Assembly: GCA_934177025.1 (NCBI GenBank)
Contig: CAKPPA010000004.1
Span: forward strand, 1-17,995
Direction of reading: 5' to 3'
Length of the DNA: 17,995 bases
DNA from: an uncultured Clostridia bacterium
GTDB lineage: Bacteria > Bacillota > Clostridia > Christensenellales > CAG-314
This document shows positions 7,445-14,194 of this stretch, one piece after another. The translations under genes and the position numbers were made by a program. The notes beneath the pieces are model-generated. The model ran no database searches. It was not told where the DNA came from and saw nothing but the letters and a program-made list of their open reading frames with translations. Within the stretch, counting starts at the first letter, position 1; every line of letters starts with the position of its first letter.

Positions 7445-8040
7445 TCCTTGTTCTCCGTTTTTACGCTGACGGAAATTCCGTCGTCGATTTCCAAAATTTC
7501 CGTTTGCCAGCCGTCCGTTTGAATCGCCGCAAAAAACTCACGCAATTTCGACGCAATGCCGTAAAACCGATCCTTTTTGTTCGGAAGGGTTTTGACCAAA
7601 TCGCGAAACAACACGTTATCGGCAATGAGTACGCCGTCGGTTGCCAACAGCGACCGCAAGTACGGCAAAAATTCCACGTACTGCGCTTTGGGGCCATCCA
7701 AAAAAATCAAATCGTACTCGCCGCTAAACTGCCGAATCGCTTCGCGGGCATCCGCACAAAACACGTTGGCGCGCGAAGCAATGCCCAAATCGCGAAAATT
7801 GGCTTTTGCGATTTCGGCGGACGCTTCGTTGATTTCCACCGTGTTGAGCGTGGCGGACGAATGCAACAACATCACCGCGCCGGAGTAGCCGATTGCCGTG
7901 CCGATTTCGAGGATGGTTTTCGGCTGTTTGAAGCGTGTGAGTAAGGCTAGGATTTTTTCGGTGTTTTCGCGCAAAATCGGAACGTCGTGCTCCTGTGCGT
8001 AGGCACGCATTTGCGCTAATTTTTCCTTTGAGTTCGTCAT
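7441..8040 (-). CDS. trmR: tRNA 5-hydroxyuridine methyltransferase (YrrM/TrmR), SAM-dependent
   Basis: A 199-aa class I methyltransferase of the O-methyltransferase family 3 type. The SAM-binding glycine loop is ILEIGTAIGYSG (43-54), an acidic residue ends the second strand (VEINEAS), and FLDGPKAQY (114-122) and LIADNVLF (near 139-146) are the typical metal/catechol-OMT-like segments. In Bacillus, TrmR converts ho5U34 to mo5U34 in tRNAs reading NNU/A/G codons. The neighbouring genes fit: the hydroxylation gene overlaps by 4 bp downstream, and RNase J lies 15 bp upstream. AAAGGG precedes the ATG by 7 bases. Confidence 0.92.
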   Translation of the reverse strand: MTNSKEKLAQMRAYAQEHDVPILRENTEKILALLTRFKQPKTILEIGTAIGYSGAVMLLHSSATLNTVEINEASAEIAKANFRDLGIASRANVFCADAREAIRQFSGEYDLIFLDGPKAQYVEFLPYLRSLLATDGVLIADNVLFRDLVKTLPNKKDRFYGIASKLREFFAAIQTDGWQTEILEIDDGISVSVKTENKE

Positions 8041-8055
8041 GACGCGTCCCTTTCG

Positions 8056-9966
8056 TTAACTTTCGAAAATGATTGGGATAATCATCGGGCTACGCTTGAT
8101 TTTGCGGAACAAATAACTGCGTAACACTTTTTGAATTTCGATTTTCAGTTGATTGCTGTTGATGTTTTTTAAATCGTACTGACCTACGACGCGTTCCACC
8201 AACTGTTTTAGTTCGTCCACAATTTCGGTGGAACTGCCTTCGCCGGTGTAAATAAAGCCGCGGCTGATGATTTCCGGCGCGCTGGAAATTTCCCCACGTA
8301 ACGAATCGATGCCGAACACCACTGCCAACAAGCCGTCCGCAGAAAGGGTGAGCCTATCCTTAAGGACAACGTTGCCGACGTCCCCGATGCTTAAGCCATC
8401 CACCAGCAAAATTCCGCTCGGAATGCTGCCGCGTTTTGCAATGCTGTTTTTGGACACCGCTACCATGTCGCCGATGTCCGGAATGATGATGTTGCGTTCG
8501 CTCATCCCCAAACGGTGCGCCAATTGCGCATGCTGCTTCAGGTGCCGATACTCGCCGTGAATCGGAATGAAAAACTTCGGTTTTAGGAGCGTGTGAATTA
8601 ACTTCAATTCCTCCTGACAAGCGTGCCCCGAAACGTGCACGTCCGCCAAAGAACTGTAAATGACTTCCGCACCCAAACGGTACAAATTGTTGATGACTTT
8701 GTAAACGTCGCGCTCGTTGCCCGGGATTGGCGATGCCGAAATGACAACCGTGTCGTTGGAGCCGATTTTTACTTTGCTGAATTCGTCGCTTGCCATACGC
8801 GTCAACGCACTCATCGGTTCGCCTTGGCTGCCCGTCGACAAAATGAGCAGGTTTTTGTCCGGAATGCTGTTGATGCGGTCGATTTCCACAATCAAATCCT
8901 TGTCGTAGTGAATGGCTCCGATGCGGGAGGCAGCGTCGATGACGTTAAGCATGCTTCTGCCGGAAACCGCCACTTTGCGCTTGAATGCTTTGGCAAGTTC
9001 CATAATTTGTTGCAACCGATCCACGTTGGAAGCAAACGTCGCAATGATGATACGGCGGCCGCTGTTTTCCGCAAAAATTTTACGCAACGTGTCGCCGACA
9101 ACGGATTCGCTGACGGTGTAGCCCGTGCGCTCCACGTTGGTGGATTCGCTTAACAACAGCAGTACGCCCTTTTTGCCGATTTCCGCAATGCGGTTGATGT
9201 TGATGATTTCGCCCCCCAGCGGCGTGTAGTCGATTTTAAAGTCCCCCGTGTGGAACACAACGCCGACCGGCGTCGTGAGTGCAATGGCAAGGCTCCCCGC
9301 TACGGAGTGGCTGACGTGAATAAACTCCACACTGAATTTGCCGAGTTTTACCACGCTGGAATCCCTTACCGTGTTGAGTTTTGCGTAATCGATTTTATGC
9401 TCGCGCAATTTGTTTTCCAACAGGGCCAGCGTCAACGACGTGCCGTACACCGGAACGTTTAGTTCCTTTAACAAATACGGCACCGCGCCGATGTGATCCT
9501 CGTGCCCGTGCGTTAGCAGCAAGCCGCGAATTTTGTCCCGATTGTTTTTTAAGTACGTCATGTCCGGAATGACGACGTCCACCCCCGGCATTTCCGCCGT
9601 AGGGAAACTCATGCCGGCATCGATAATGACAATGTCGTTTTCGTACTCGAACACCGTCATATTTTTGCCAATTTCGCCGATGCCGCCCAAAAACATCACT
9701 TTTAAGTGCCGTTTTAGGCTGTTTTCCGTGCCGGCGTTGACTTTTTTGTTGCGGATTTCGTTTGTCAAAAATCCGTCGTCGATGATTTTCGTTACCGTGT
9801 TTCCTTTGCGAATGGTTTTGCCTTTTAGGGAAGTGCGGGCACGCTCCGTTACGGGTTTTTCCGTACGCGGTTTTGTCGAAAGTTTGTCCGCACGCTTTTT
9901 CGCCGGTGCTTTTTCCGCACGCGGTTTTGCGGCGGGTTTTTCCGTCGATGGTTTTTTATAATTCAT
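8056..9966 (-). CDS. rnj: Ribonuclease J
   Basis: 636 aa; a metallo-beta-lactamase/beta-CASP RNase with 5'-3' exo- and endonuclease activity, central to mRNA decay and rRNA maturation in Bacillota. The zinc motif HGHEDH is at 153-158, and HTGDFKID, STGSQGEP, the SASPIPGNE beta-CASP segment and HVSGHA follow in the expected order. A C-terminal domain completes the protein. It is about 80 residues longer than the usual ~555 aa because of an N-terminal tail (residues 1-85) rich in Lys, Ala, Pro, Thr and Glu with repeated EKP/EKA/AKKRADK-like pieces, probably disordered and RNA- or protein-binding. AAGGAG lies about 6 bases before the ATG. It heads an operon with trmR and the U32 gene. Whether it equals J1 or J2 cannot be told from this window. 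Confidence 0.97.
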   Translation of the reverse strand: MNYKKPSTEKPAAKPRAEKAPAKKRADKLSTKPRTEKPVTERARTSLKGKTIRKGNTVTKIIDDGFLTNEIRNKKVNAGTENSLKRHLKVMFLGGIGEIGKNMTVFEYENDIVIIDAGMSFPTAEMPGVDVVIPDMTYLKNNRDKIRGLLLTHGHEDHIGAVPYLLKELNVPVYGTSLTLALLENKLREHKIDYAKLNTVRDSSVVKLGKFSVEFIHVSHSVAGSLAIALTTPVGVVFHTGDFKIDYTPLGGEIININRIAEIGKKGVLLLLSESTNVERTGYTVSESVVGDTLRKIFAENSGRRIIIATFASNVDRLQQIMELAKAFKRKVAVSGRSMLNVIDAASRIGAIHYDKDLIVEIDRINSIPDKNLLILSTGSQGEPMSALTRMASDEFSKVKIGSNDTVVISASPIPGNERDVYKVINNLYRLGAEVIYSSLADVHVSGHACQEELKLIHTLLKPKFFIPIHGEYRHLKQHAQLAHRLGMSERNIIIPDIGDMVAVSKNSIAKRGSIPSGILLVDGLSIGDVGNVVLKDRLTLSADGLLAVVFGIDSLRGEISSAPEIISRGFIYTGEGSSTEIVDELKQLVERVVGQYDLKNINSNQLKIEIQKVLRSYLFRKIKRSPMIIPIIFES

Positions 9967-10034
9967 TTTTACTCCTTATGATGCGCTTTTCGCGCTTTGT
10001 TTCCGTTTTAAACAACGCAAAATACGCCGAAATT

Positions 10035-10060
10035 CCTTTTCGCAAAGGGTTACGAAAAGG
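10035..10060 (-). promoter_or_regulatory. Hairpin in the RNase J mRNA leader
   Basis: CCTTTTCG (10035-10042) pairs with CGAAAAGG (10053-10060), an 8-bp stem with a 10-nt loop. It lies mid-leader, about 40 nt after the expected start and about 70 nt before the ATG. There is no T-run, so it is not a terminator. It may act in RNA stability or feedback on RNase J; this is inference. Confidence 0.5.
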
Positions 10061-10092
10061 TTGCGGCAATGACCGAAATGGTTATGATCCGT

Positions 10093-10107
10093 TGTAAATT
10101 ATTTACA
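10093..10107. promoter_or_regulatory. Palindrome at the RNase J transcription start (operator candidate)
   Basis: TGTAAATTATTTACA is a perfect 7+1+7 palindrome. It abuts the -10 box and covers the expected start site, the classic position for a repressor. I cannot name the regulator. Confidence 0.45.
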
Positions 10108-10135
10108 TTATATCCTATTTTACGAAAAATGACAA
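10107..10135 (-). promoter_or_regulatory. Promoter of the RNase J-trmR-trhP operon
   Basis: The minus strand has TTGTCA (10135-10130, 5/6), a 17-base spacer, and TATAAT (10112-10107, perfect). Expected start near 10100. This is the strongest promoter match in the window. Confidence 0.85.
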
Positions 10136-10255
10136 CTTGCTGTAAAAAAAATCGGAAACTACGACGATTTTCGCCCTTTTTCGACGGGTTCGGTAACGTT
10201 TTAAGCGCGTGTTGCGAAAATTAATGTTTGATTTTTGCGCTTTCCGTAATCAAAC

Positions 10256-10293
10256 AAAAAGGCAAACCTTGTATGAAACGGTTCGGTTTGCCT
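10256..10293 (-). terminator. Intrinsic terminator of the two-gene membrane-protein operon
   Basis: On the minus strand AGGCAAACC (10293-10285) pairs perfectly with GGTTTGCCT (10268-10260), with a 16-nt loop, followed by TTTTTG. It lies about 65 bp after the stop of the 313-aa membrane protein gene. Confidence 0.8.
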
Positions 10294-10356
10294 GAAATTT
10301 TAAAATTCGTTTGTGAAATTGGTTCAAAAAGCGTACGCCCTTTCGAAACGCTTTCC

Positions 10357-11298
10357 CTATGCGTTTTGATCCTTCAACTCGACGTGCATTTGCGTTTTAA
10401 AATACTTTTTGCCTTTTAAGGAGTAGTACTCCACCATGCTTAAGCACTTTAACAGGAAATACGCCAGTAAAAACAGCACGACGGTAATGCCTGCAAACCA
10501 CCCGAGCGGCAACGTTAACAGTGCCGTAAGCATGAGCGCAAACGCACCCGCAACCAATGCCAGTGTTTTCCAATACACGGACGGGAACACGTCGATGGCA
10601 TTTTTTAAGCCGCTTTTTAAGGATTTTTTTACGCCGCTACCCTCGTCGATAAACGTCGGCAGCCACATGGAAAACAACGTAATGCGCCCTGCGTAAAACA
10701 GCAGTACCAGTACCAGCGTTAAAATAATGCCAGTAAGCCCCAACGGGGAAAGGAACAACAAATACGCCCCGATCGCACCGGTGAAAATCAGCATTTCCAG
10801 CGGGAAGGTTAACAGCATGTACATTAAGTAGTACAACGCCGACGAACCAAAATGCTTAAAGTATGCCCACACGTACTGCCCGCCTACGGAAGCGGACATA
10901 AATTCGTTTAAGCAATAGCAAATCGGCAAATCGGCAAATCCGTTGAGATACTTGCCAATGGCAAGCGCCATGAAAAACGACATGTAGGACAACGTAAACT
11001 TTGCATAAAAATCCGGCACTGCCGAAACGGCAGCCTCAATGCTGTGCAACAAATCGGCAACGGCCTGTTCGAACAGTGCCATTTCGAAATTGCCCGTGAA
11101 CAGCGTGTTGACGACGTTTTGCAACTGCAACAGCACCCCCGTGCGATTGAGCGTGTCCACCACGCCGGAAATGGTTTCGTGCAGCGACACAAATGCCAGC
11201 CCCACCACGATTGCCAAGGTAATTAACTGCGTCAGAAACGTTTTTCCGAGCAATTTTAAATTCCGCGATGCAATTCGAAACGTATCACTGAATTTCAT
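10357..11298 (-). CDS. Multi-pass membrane protein of unknown function
   Basis: 313 aa. A short basic amphipathic N-terminus (FRIASRNLKLLGKTF) leads into about six hydrophobic segments, near residues 20-40, 105-120, 150-170, 178-205, 245-265 and 268-290. A long, mostly extracytoplasmic-looking loop lies at about 45-100. A conserved-looking LPTFIDEGSGVKKSLKSGLK segment (about 214-233) sits before the last helix pair, and the tail is basic (KGKKYFKTQMHVELKDQ). I do not recognise a named family; the layout resembles the DUF975-like and glycerophosphodiester-phosphodiesterase membrane-domain proteins of Clostridia. It starts 9 bp after the upstream membrane gene with GGAGGGG overlapping that gene's stop, so the two form an operon. 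The C-terminal half appears homologous to that of the neighbour. Confidence 0.85.
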   Translation of the reverse strand: MKFSDTFRIASRNLKLLGKTFLTQLITLAIVVGLAFVSLHETISGVVDTLNRTGVLLQLQNVVNTLFTGNFEMALFEQAVADLLHSIEAAVSAVPDFYAKFTLSYMSFFMALAIGKYLNGFADLPICYCLNEFMSASVGGQYVWAYFKHFGSSALYYLMYMLLTFPLEMLIFTGAIGAYLLFLSPLGLTGIILTLVLVLLFYAGRITLFSMWLPTFIDEGSGVKKSLKSGLKNAIDVFPSVYWKTLALVAGAFALMLTALLTLPLGWFAGITVVLFLLAYFLLKCLSMVEYYSLKGKKYFKTQMHVELKDQNA

Positions 11299-11307
11299 AA
11301 ACCCCTC

Positions 11308-12126
11308 CTACCTGTCGAAAACGGAACTTTCGATATCCTTCCGATCGCCGCCGGTAAACTCCACGTACTTGCGCATGCAAAACACCGGAAGGAACATCAG
11401 CCACACCAGCAAAAACAAAAATTTTATAACGTAAAACGCCGGATTCAAAAAGTAGAACACCAAGCACATTATCACTAAACTAGCAAGATACGTTGCCACA
11501 AACGAGAAAAACGTTTGCCAAAATTTGTTTTGCACTAAGGATATCGAATAACTGAGTGCCACGTTGAATTTGTAGCCGTCCGAAATCATGGAAGGCACGG
11601 TGCAGCAGGAAAACACGAATAGCCCGATAAACAACAAACTACTGAGAATCCACACCACCCCCGCAAGGACTTCCAACCAAACGCCCGAAACGAACATGGA
11701 AAACAACACGATTAATCCGCTGACAATGACGGCGAACACTTCGTTGATGATTAAAAACAACAACAGCACCGGCAAAACGTACAGCACGGAATCGTTAAAC
11801 ATTCGGAACAAGTGCCGATAATTGCGCACCCCCAACCGCATGTGCCGTTCGGTAGAACTTAGGACAACGCTTAACGAACACAACGCCAAAACTACGCACG
11901 CTAGCCAAAGCAGTACGTTGTTGTAATTGACGATGGAAAAATAGCGGTACACGTCCCCAAACCAACTGTCAATCCGATAGCCGTTTTTTGCCAACTGTTG
12001 AAAAAACACCAGAGGCTTGAACGGATTGAAAAAAAACGTCATGCAAGCGGTCGGTATCAGTACCAACGGAATCAAATAGAAAAAATTATTTACAATATAT
12101 TTTATCGTTGATGTTTTGATTCGCAT
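11308..12126 (-). CDS. Multi-pass membrane protein of unknown function (paralogue-like neighbour)
   Basis: 272 aa from the ATG at 12126. I chose this start because GGAGG (12132-12136) lies 5 bases upstream. The longer frame to 12171 would run through the -10 and -35 boxes. There are about six strongly hydrophobic segments: near 11-33, 62-86, 112-145, 155-180, 205-225 and 228-245. The N-terminus RIKTSTIKYIVNN is basic and amphipathic, and the C-terminus is charged (GGDRKDIESSVFDR). The segment VPSMISDGYKFNVALSYSIS before the last helices lines up with LPTFIDEGSGVKKSLKSGLK in the downstream gene. No signal peptide or catalytic motif is visible, and the function is unknown. Confidence 0.85.
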   Translation of the reverse strand: MRIKTSTIKYIVNNFFYLIPLVLIPTACMTFFFNPFKPLVFFQQLAKNGYRIDSWFGDVYRYFSIVNYNNVLLWLACVVLALCSLSVVLSSTERHMRLGVRNYRHLFRMFNDSVLYVLPVLLLFLIINEVFAVIVSGLIVLFSMFVSGVWLEVLAGVVWILSSLLFIGLFVFSCCTVPSMISDGYKFNVALSYSISLVQNKFWQTFFSFVATYLASLVIMCLVFYFLNPAFYVIKFLFLLVWLMFLPVFCMRKYVEFTGGDRKDIESSVFDR

Positions 12127-12142
12127 GATTGCCTCCGTCGAT

Positions 12143-12171
12143 ATTATAAAACAGAACGCCGAGAAATTCAA
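12143..12171 (-). promoter_or_regulatory. Promoter of the two-gene membrane-protein operon
   Basis: The minus strand has TTGAAT (12171-12166, 4/6), a 17-base spacer, and TATAAT (12148-12143, perfect). The expected start near 12136 falls on the GGAGG itself, so the mRNA leader is only about 10 nt, enough for the ribosome site and no more. Confidence 0.75.
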
Positions 12172-12199
12172 GGAATTTTTGTTTTCTTCCCCGCGCCAC

Positions 12200-12472
12200 G
12201 TCGTTTTTCCGCTTTTTTGCTTTTGTTTTTTATTTTTACTTGCTTTTGCCTGTTCTCTTTTGCTTTTTTAGCTTACTTTTACTTTTTTAACTCGCTTTTG
12301 CTTTTTTTAGCTTACTTTTACTTTTTTAACTCGCTTTTGCTTTTTTTAACTTACTTTTACTTTTTTACTTTTGCTTTTTTGTTTTAACGCACTTTTCCTT
12401 GTTCGCTTTTGCTTTTAAACTTACTTTTTCCTGTTCTCTTTTGCTTTTTTAACTCGCTTTTATCTGTTCGCT
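12200..12472. repeat. Pyrimidine-rich tandem repeat, 38-39-bp units
   Basis: Two nearly identical units (12257-12294, 38 bp; 12295-12333, 39 bp) and a third, partly diverged unit (from 12334 to about 12370) share the order CTTTTGC, T-run, AGCTTACTTTTAC, T-run, AACTCG. Degenerate copies continue to about 12472. A 24-bp piece beginning CCTGTTCTCTTTTGC occurs at 12249 and again at 12430, a spacing of 181 bp. The minus strand is a long purine-rich tract with stops in all frames I checked. Confidence 0.85.
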
Positions 12473-12606
12473 GTTGAAAAGCCGACCGGCTCCCTTTCGA
12501 AAACAAAAACGTTTCGTTGCGACAAAATTTTCGGCGTTTCCGTTTACGCACCAAATTGCCCTGTTTCCGTGATGCTTTTCGGACAAAACTTTTAGCGTAC
12601 CCTTTC

Positions 12607-13033
12607 CTACCCTTTTTTACCCTTTCCGTTTAGCGTTCCTTTTTTGGAAGAAGTTTTGCCCTTTTCCTTAAGCGGCGAAGGCAGCGTTTGCCGAAAACTT
12701 TCCTCCACCAACATTTTCAGCAACGTTTCGTTTGCGGTGCCGTCCAAAGCCACACTGATCCAATGCTCCTTGTTCATGTGATAGGCAGGAAAACAACCCT
12801 GTTCCGAACGAAGCGTAAGGAGAAAAAGCGGATCGCCTTTTAAGTTTACGATGTCCAACTTGCCGCCTTGTTTCCGCCCCAATTTTGCTGCCGCTACTTC
12901 CATGACAATCGCCATCCATTTTTTTGGATCCCTTTTGCCGAAACACTGCGGCCGTAGGCGTGTTTTTCCAAGGATACTCCGGAAAAATGCCGTACGCTTC
13001 CTCGATGTACTTTTCCAATTCCTTTCGGTTCAT
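12607..13033 (-). pseudogene. MmcQ/YjbR family protein, single-base frameshift
   Basis: The YjbR family (small CyaY-like fold, annotated as DNA-binding) is clear once two frames are joined. The first, from the ATG at 13033, reads MNRKELEKYIEEAYGIFPEYP to VFRQKGSKK. The second resumes at WMAIVMEV and carries the family's conserved PAYHMNKEHWISVALDG. They are separated by one surplus base at an A7 run (12919-12925, minus strand); six A's would restore a 141-aa protein. The tail SSKKGTLNGKGKKG is a Lys-rich extension beyond the usual family length. GGTGG lies about 6 bases before the ATG. The cause may be a true mutation, transcript slippage at A7, or a homopolymer sequencing error. Both halves are well conserved, which favours recent loss, slippage or error. 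Confidence 0.85.
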
Positions 13034-13080
13034 TGTGCCACCCTTCCTTGGTTTTTAGGAAAAACGCATTCCTTACCCGT

Positions 13081-13089
13081 ATTATATCA
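13081..13089 (-). promoter_or_regulatory. Extended -10 promoter of the yjbR-like gene
   Basis: The minus strand reads TGA-TATAAT (perfect -10 with TGN extension). No good -35 is present at 16-18 bases. Expected start near 13074, 41 nt before the ATG. Confidence 0.6.
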
Positions 13090-13150
13090 CAAACCGCGCC
13101 GAATTTTTCCGAATGTTTTCCGTTGTTCCTTGTTCCACAAAAAAACAAAA

Positions 13151-13183
13151 AAGCATTCCGCTACAAACTGTAGCGGAATGCTT
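13151..13183 (-). terminator. Strong intrinsic terminator of the phage-derived operon
   Basis: A perfect 15-bp stem, AAGCATTCCGCTACA and its complement, with a 3-nt loop. It is followed on the minus strand by TTTTTTG and a further T-run. It lies about 50 bp after the stop of the coiled-coil gene and insulates the downstream yjbR promoter. Confidence 0.93.
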
Positions 13184-13190
13184 CCGTCCC

Positions 13191-13231
13191 TTTGGTTTTA
13201 CGCCTTTGGTTTTACACCTTGGTTTTACGCC
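13191..13231 (-). repeat. Three ~14-bp tandem repeats between stop codon and terminator
   Basis: Plus-strand units TTTGGTTTTACGCC (13191-13204), TTTGGTTTTACACC (13205-13218) and TTGGTTTTACGCC (13219-13231). Read on the minus strand they give GGCGTAAAACCAA, sharing the TAAAACC core with the repeats at the rarA end. Confidence 0.85.
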
Positions 13232-13234
13232 TTT

Positions 13235-14194
13235 TTACTGTTCGGCGCGATTTTTAAAATACTGCAGTAGGTACGGGTAGTACTCCTTTAAGTGGTACTG
13301 CATGGACGAATCCGCCGCAAACCGTTCGTAGGCTTCCTTGGCGGGCATTTGGGAATAAAAATCCTTTACGGACGCCAATTTCAGTTCCAATTTTTTTTGC
13401 TCCATTCCCGTTTTGCCGTACTTTGCCTCCATTTCGATGACGTTGTTTACCCGTTGCCACGCATCGTTTTGTGCTTTTAAAACGGCTTCGGCGCGCGCCT
13501 TTTGATACTTCGCTTCCTTTTCGTCCAGCGTGTCGTTGTACTTTTTGACGCTTTCCTGCTGCTTGAGCGCATTCGTTTTGAGCCCCTCCGCCTTTTGTCC
13601 TACTTCCGCGGCATGCACCGCTTCGTAATCGGATTTCGCCCGCAAAAGTTCGGCTTCCAGCCGACGGATTTGCGTTTCGATTTCGCTTAACGCGGCGGAT
13701 TTCGTTTGCTCGATTTCCGCCTGACGCTCCGCCGTTGCCTGTTCCAAATCCTTTTGCTGTTCGGTGTAAATCGACGAACGGCTCAGCCCGCGACGAATGG
13801 CGTCCTTTTGCAATTTGTCCGCTTGCGCCACGTGCGCTTTTTCCGTTTTTTGCCGCTCTGCCGCCGCTTTTTCCTGCGCGGCCGTTTCGCTCGCTTGCCA
13901 CTTTTCCTTTGCGTTCGATGCGCTGTTTTCCAATTTTTGCATCGTTTCCGCATACTTTTTGCTTAACGCTTGTTCCGCCTGTTTTTGCAGTTCGTCGTCC
14001 GAAGGCATTTCGTACTGCATTTTTTCCAGCCCCAACGACTCCGGCAAATGCAATTCCGGCTCCTTGTACTCGGTGGAAAACCGATCGTCGATGTTGTTTA
14101 AGCGTTGCAACAGTTCGTCGTACCCGTCCGCCGCTTGGGACGAGGATTTACGCGAAGCGTTTAAAATATCCTTTTCACTGAATTTAAATTTCAT
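13235..14194 (-). CDS. Coiled-coil protein, putative phage-type internal/ejection or tail protein
   Basis: 319 aa, dominated by a long Ala/Glu/Lys/Gln-rich alpha-helical coiled coil from about residue 68 to 275, with a globular-looking C-terminus (FYSQMPAKEAYERFAADSSMQYHLKEYYPYLLQYFKNRAEQ region). The N-terminus has a short acidic segment and a proline-containing linker (ELHLPESLGLEKMQYEMPSDDE). DAIRRGLSRSSIY (near 141-153) interrupts the coiled coil and reminds me of an RGL-SS motif in phage minor virion proteins; that is an impression, not a match. No membrane segment or signal peptide. It is last in the phage-like operon, starting inside the stop of the preceding gene (ATGA) with AAAGGAG upstream. 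Its position matches that of ejection or needle proteins in P22-like phages. Function inferred from context only. Confidence 0.85.
   Translation of the reverse strand: MKFKFSEKDILNASRKSSSQAADGYDELLQRLNNIDDRFSTEYKEPELHLPESLGLEKMQYEMPSDDELQKQAEQALSKKYAETMQKLENSASNAKEKWQASETAAQEKAAAERQKTEKAHVAQADKLQKDAIRRGLSRSSIYTEQQKDLEQATAERQAEIEQTKSAALSEIETQIRRLEAELLRAKSDYEAVHAAEVGQKAEGLKTNALKQQESVKKYNDTLDEKEAKYQKARAEAVLKAQNDAWQRVNNVIEMEAKYGKTGMEQKKLELKLASVKDFYSQMPAKEAYERFAADSSMQYHLKEYYPYLLQYFKNRAEQ

Larger units (their letters stand above)
9967..10356. other. Intergenic region: RNase J leader and terminator of the membrane-protein operon
   Basis: 390 bp with no gene. From the right: the terminator of the upstream operon (10256-10293), an unassigned 7-bp inverted repeat GTTTGAT/ATCAAAC (10226-10255), the RNase J promoter (10107-10135), a 15-bp palindrome at the start site, and a leader of about 134 nt carrying a hairpin. 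Short plus-strand frames here are low-quality and lack ribosome sites. Confidence 0.75.
12127..12606. other. Gene-free 480-bp gap with low-complexity repeat block
   Basis: Nothing coding is credible here. About 12,200-12,472 is a pyrimidine-rich (plus strand) repeat block. 12,473-12,606 is ordinary A/T-rich spacer following the yjbR-like gene, with a weak AGCC/GGCT stem near 12,480-12,492 followed on the minus strand by TTTTC, which could be a poor terminator. The promoter of the membrane operon is at the left end. Confidence 0.7.

Noticed and set aside
12127..12171. Extended start (12171) for the 272-aa membrane protein
   Set aside because: The extra 15 codons coincide with a TTGAAT-17-TATAAT promoter, and a GGAGG sits right before the inner ATG.
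12200..12472. CRISPR array
   Set aside because: Units are tandem with no unique spacers, are nearly all pyrimidine, and have no cas genes nearby.
13254..13901. 215-codon minus-strand frame inside the coiled-coil gene
   Set aside because: Gly/Arg/Ala-rich shadow of the coiled-coil frame; the real frame has a ribosome site and ATGA coupling.
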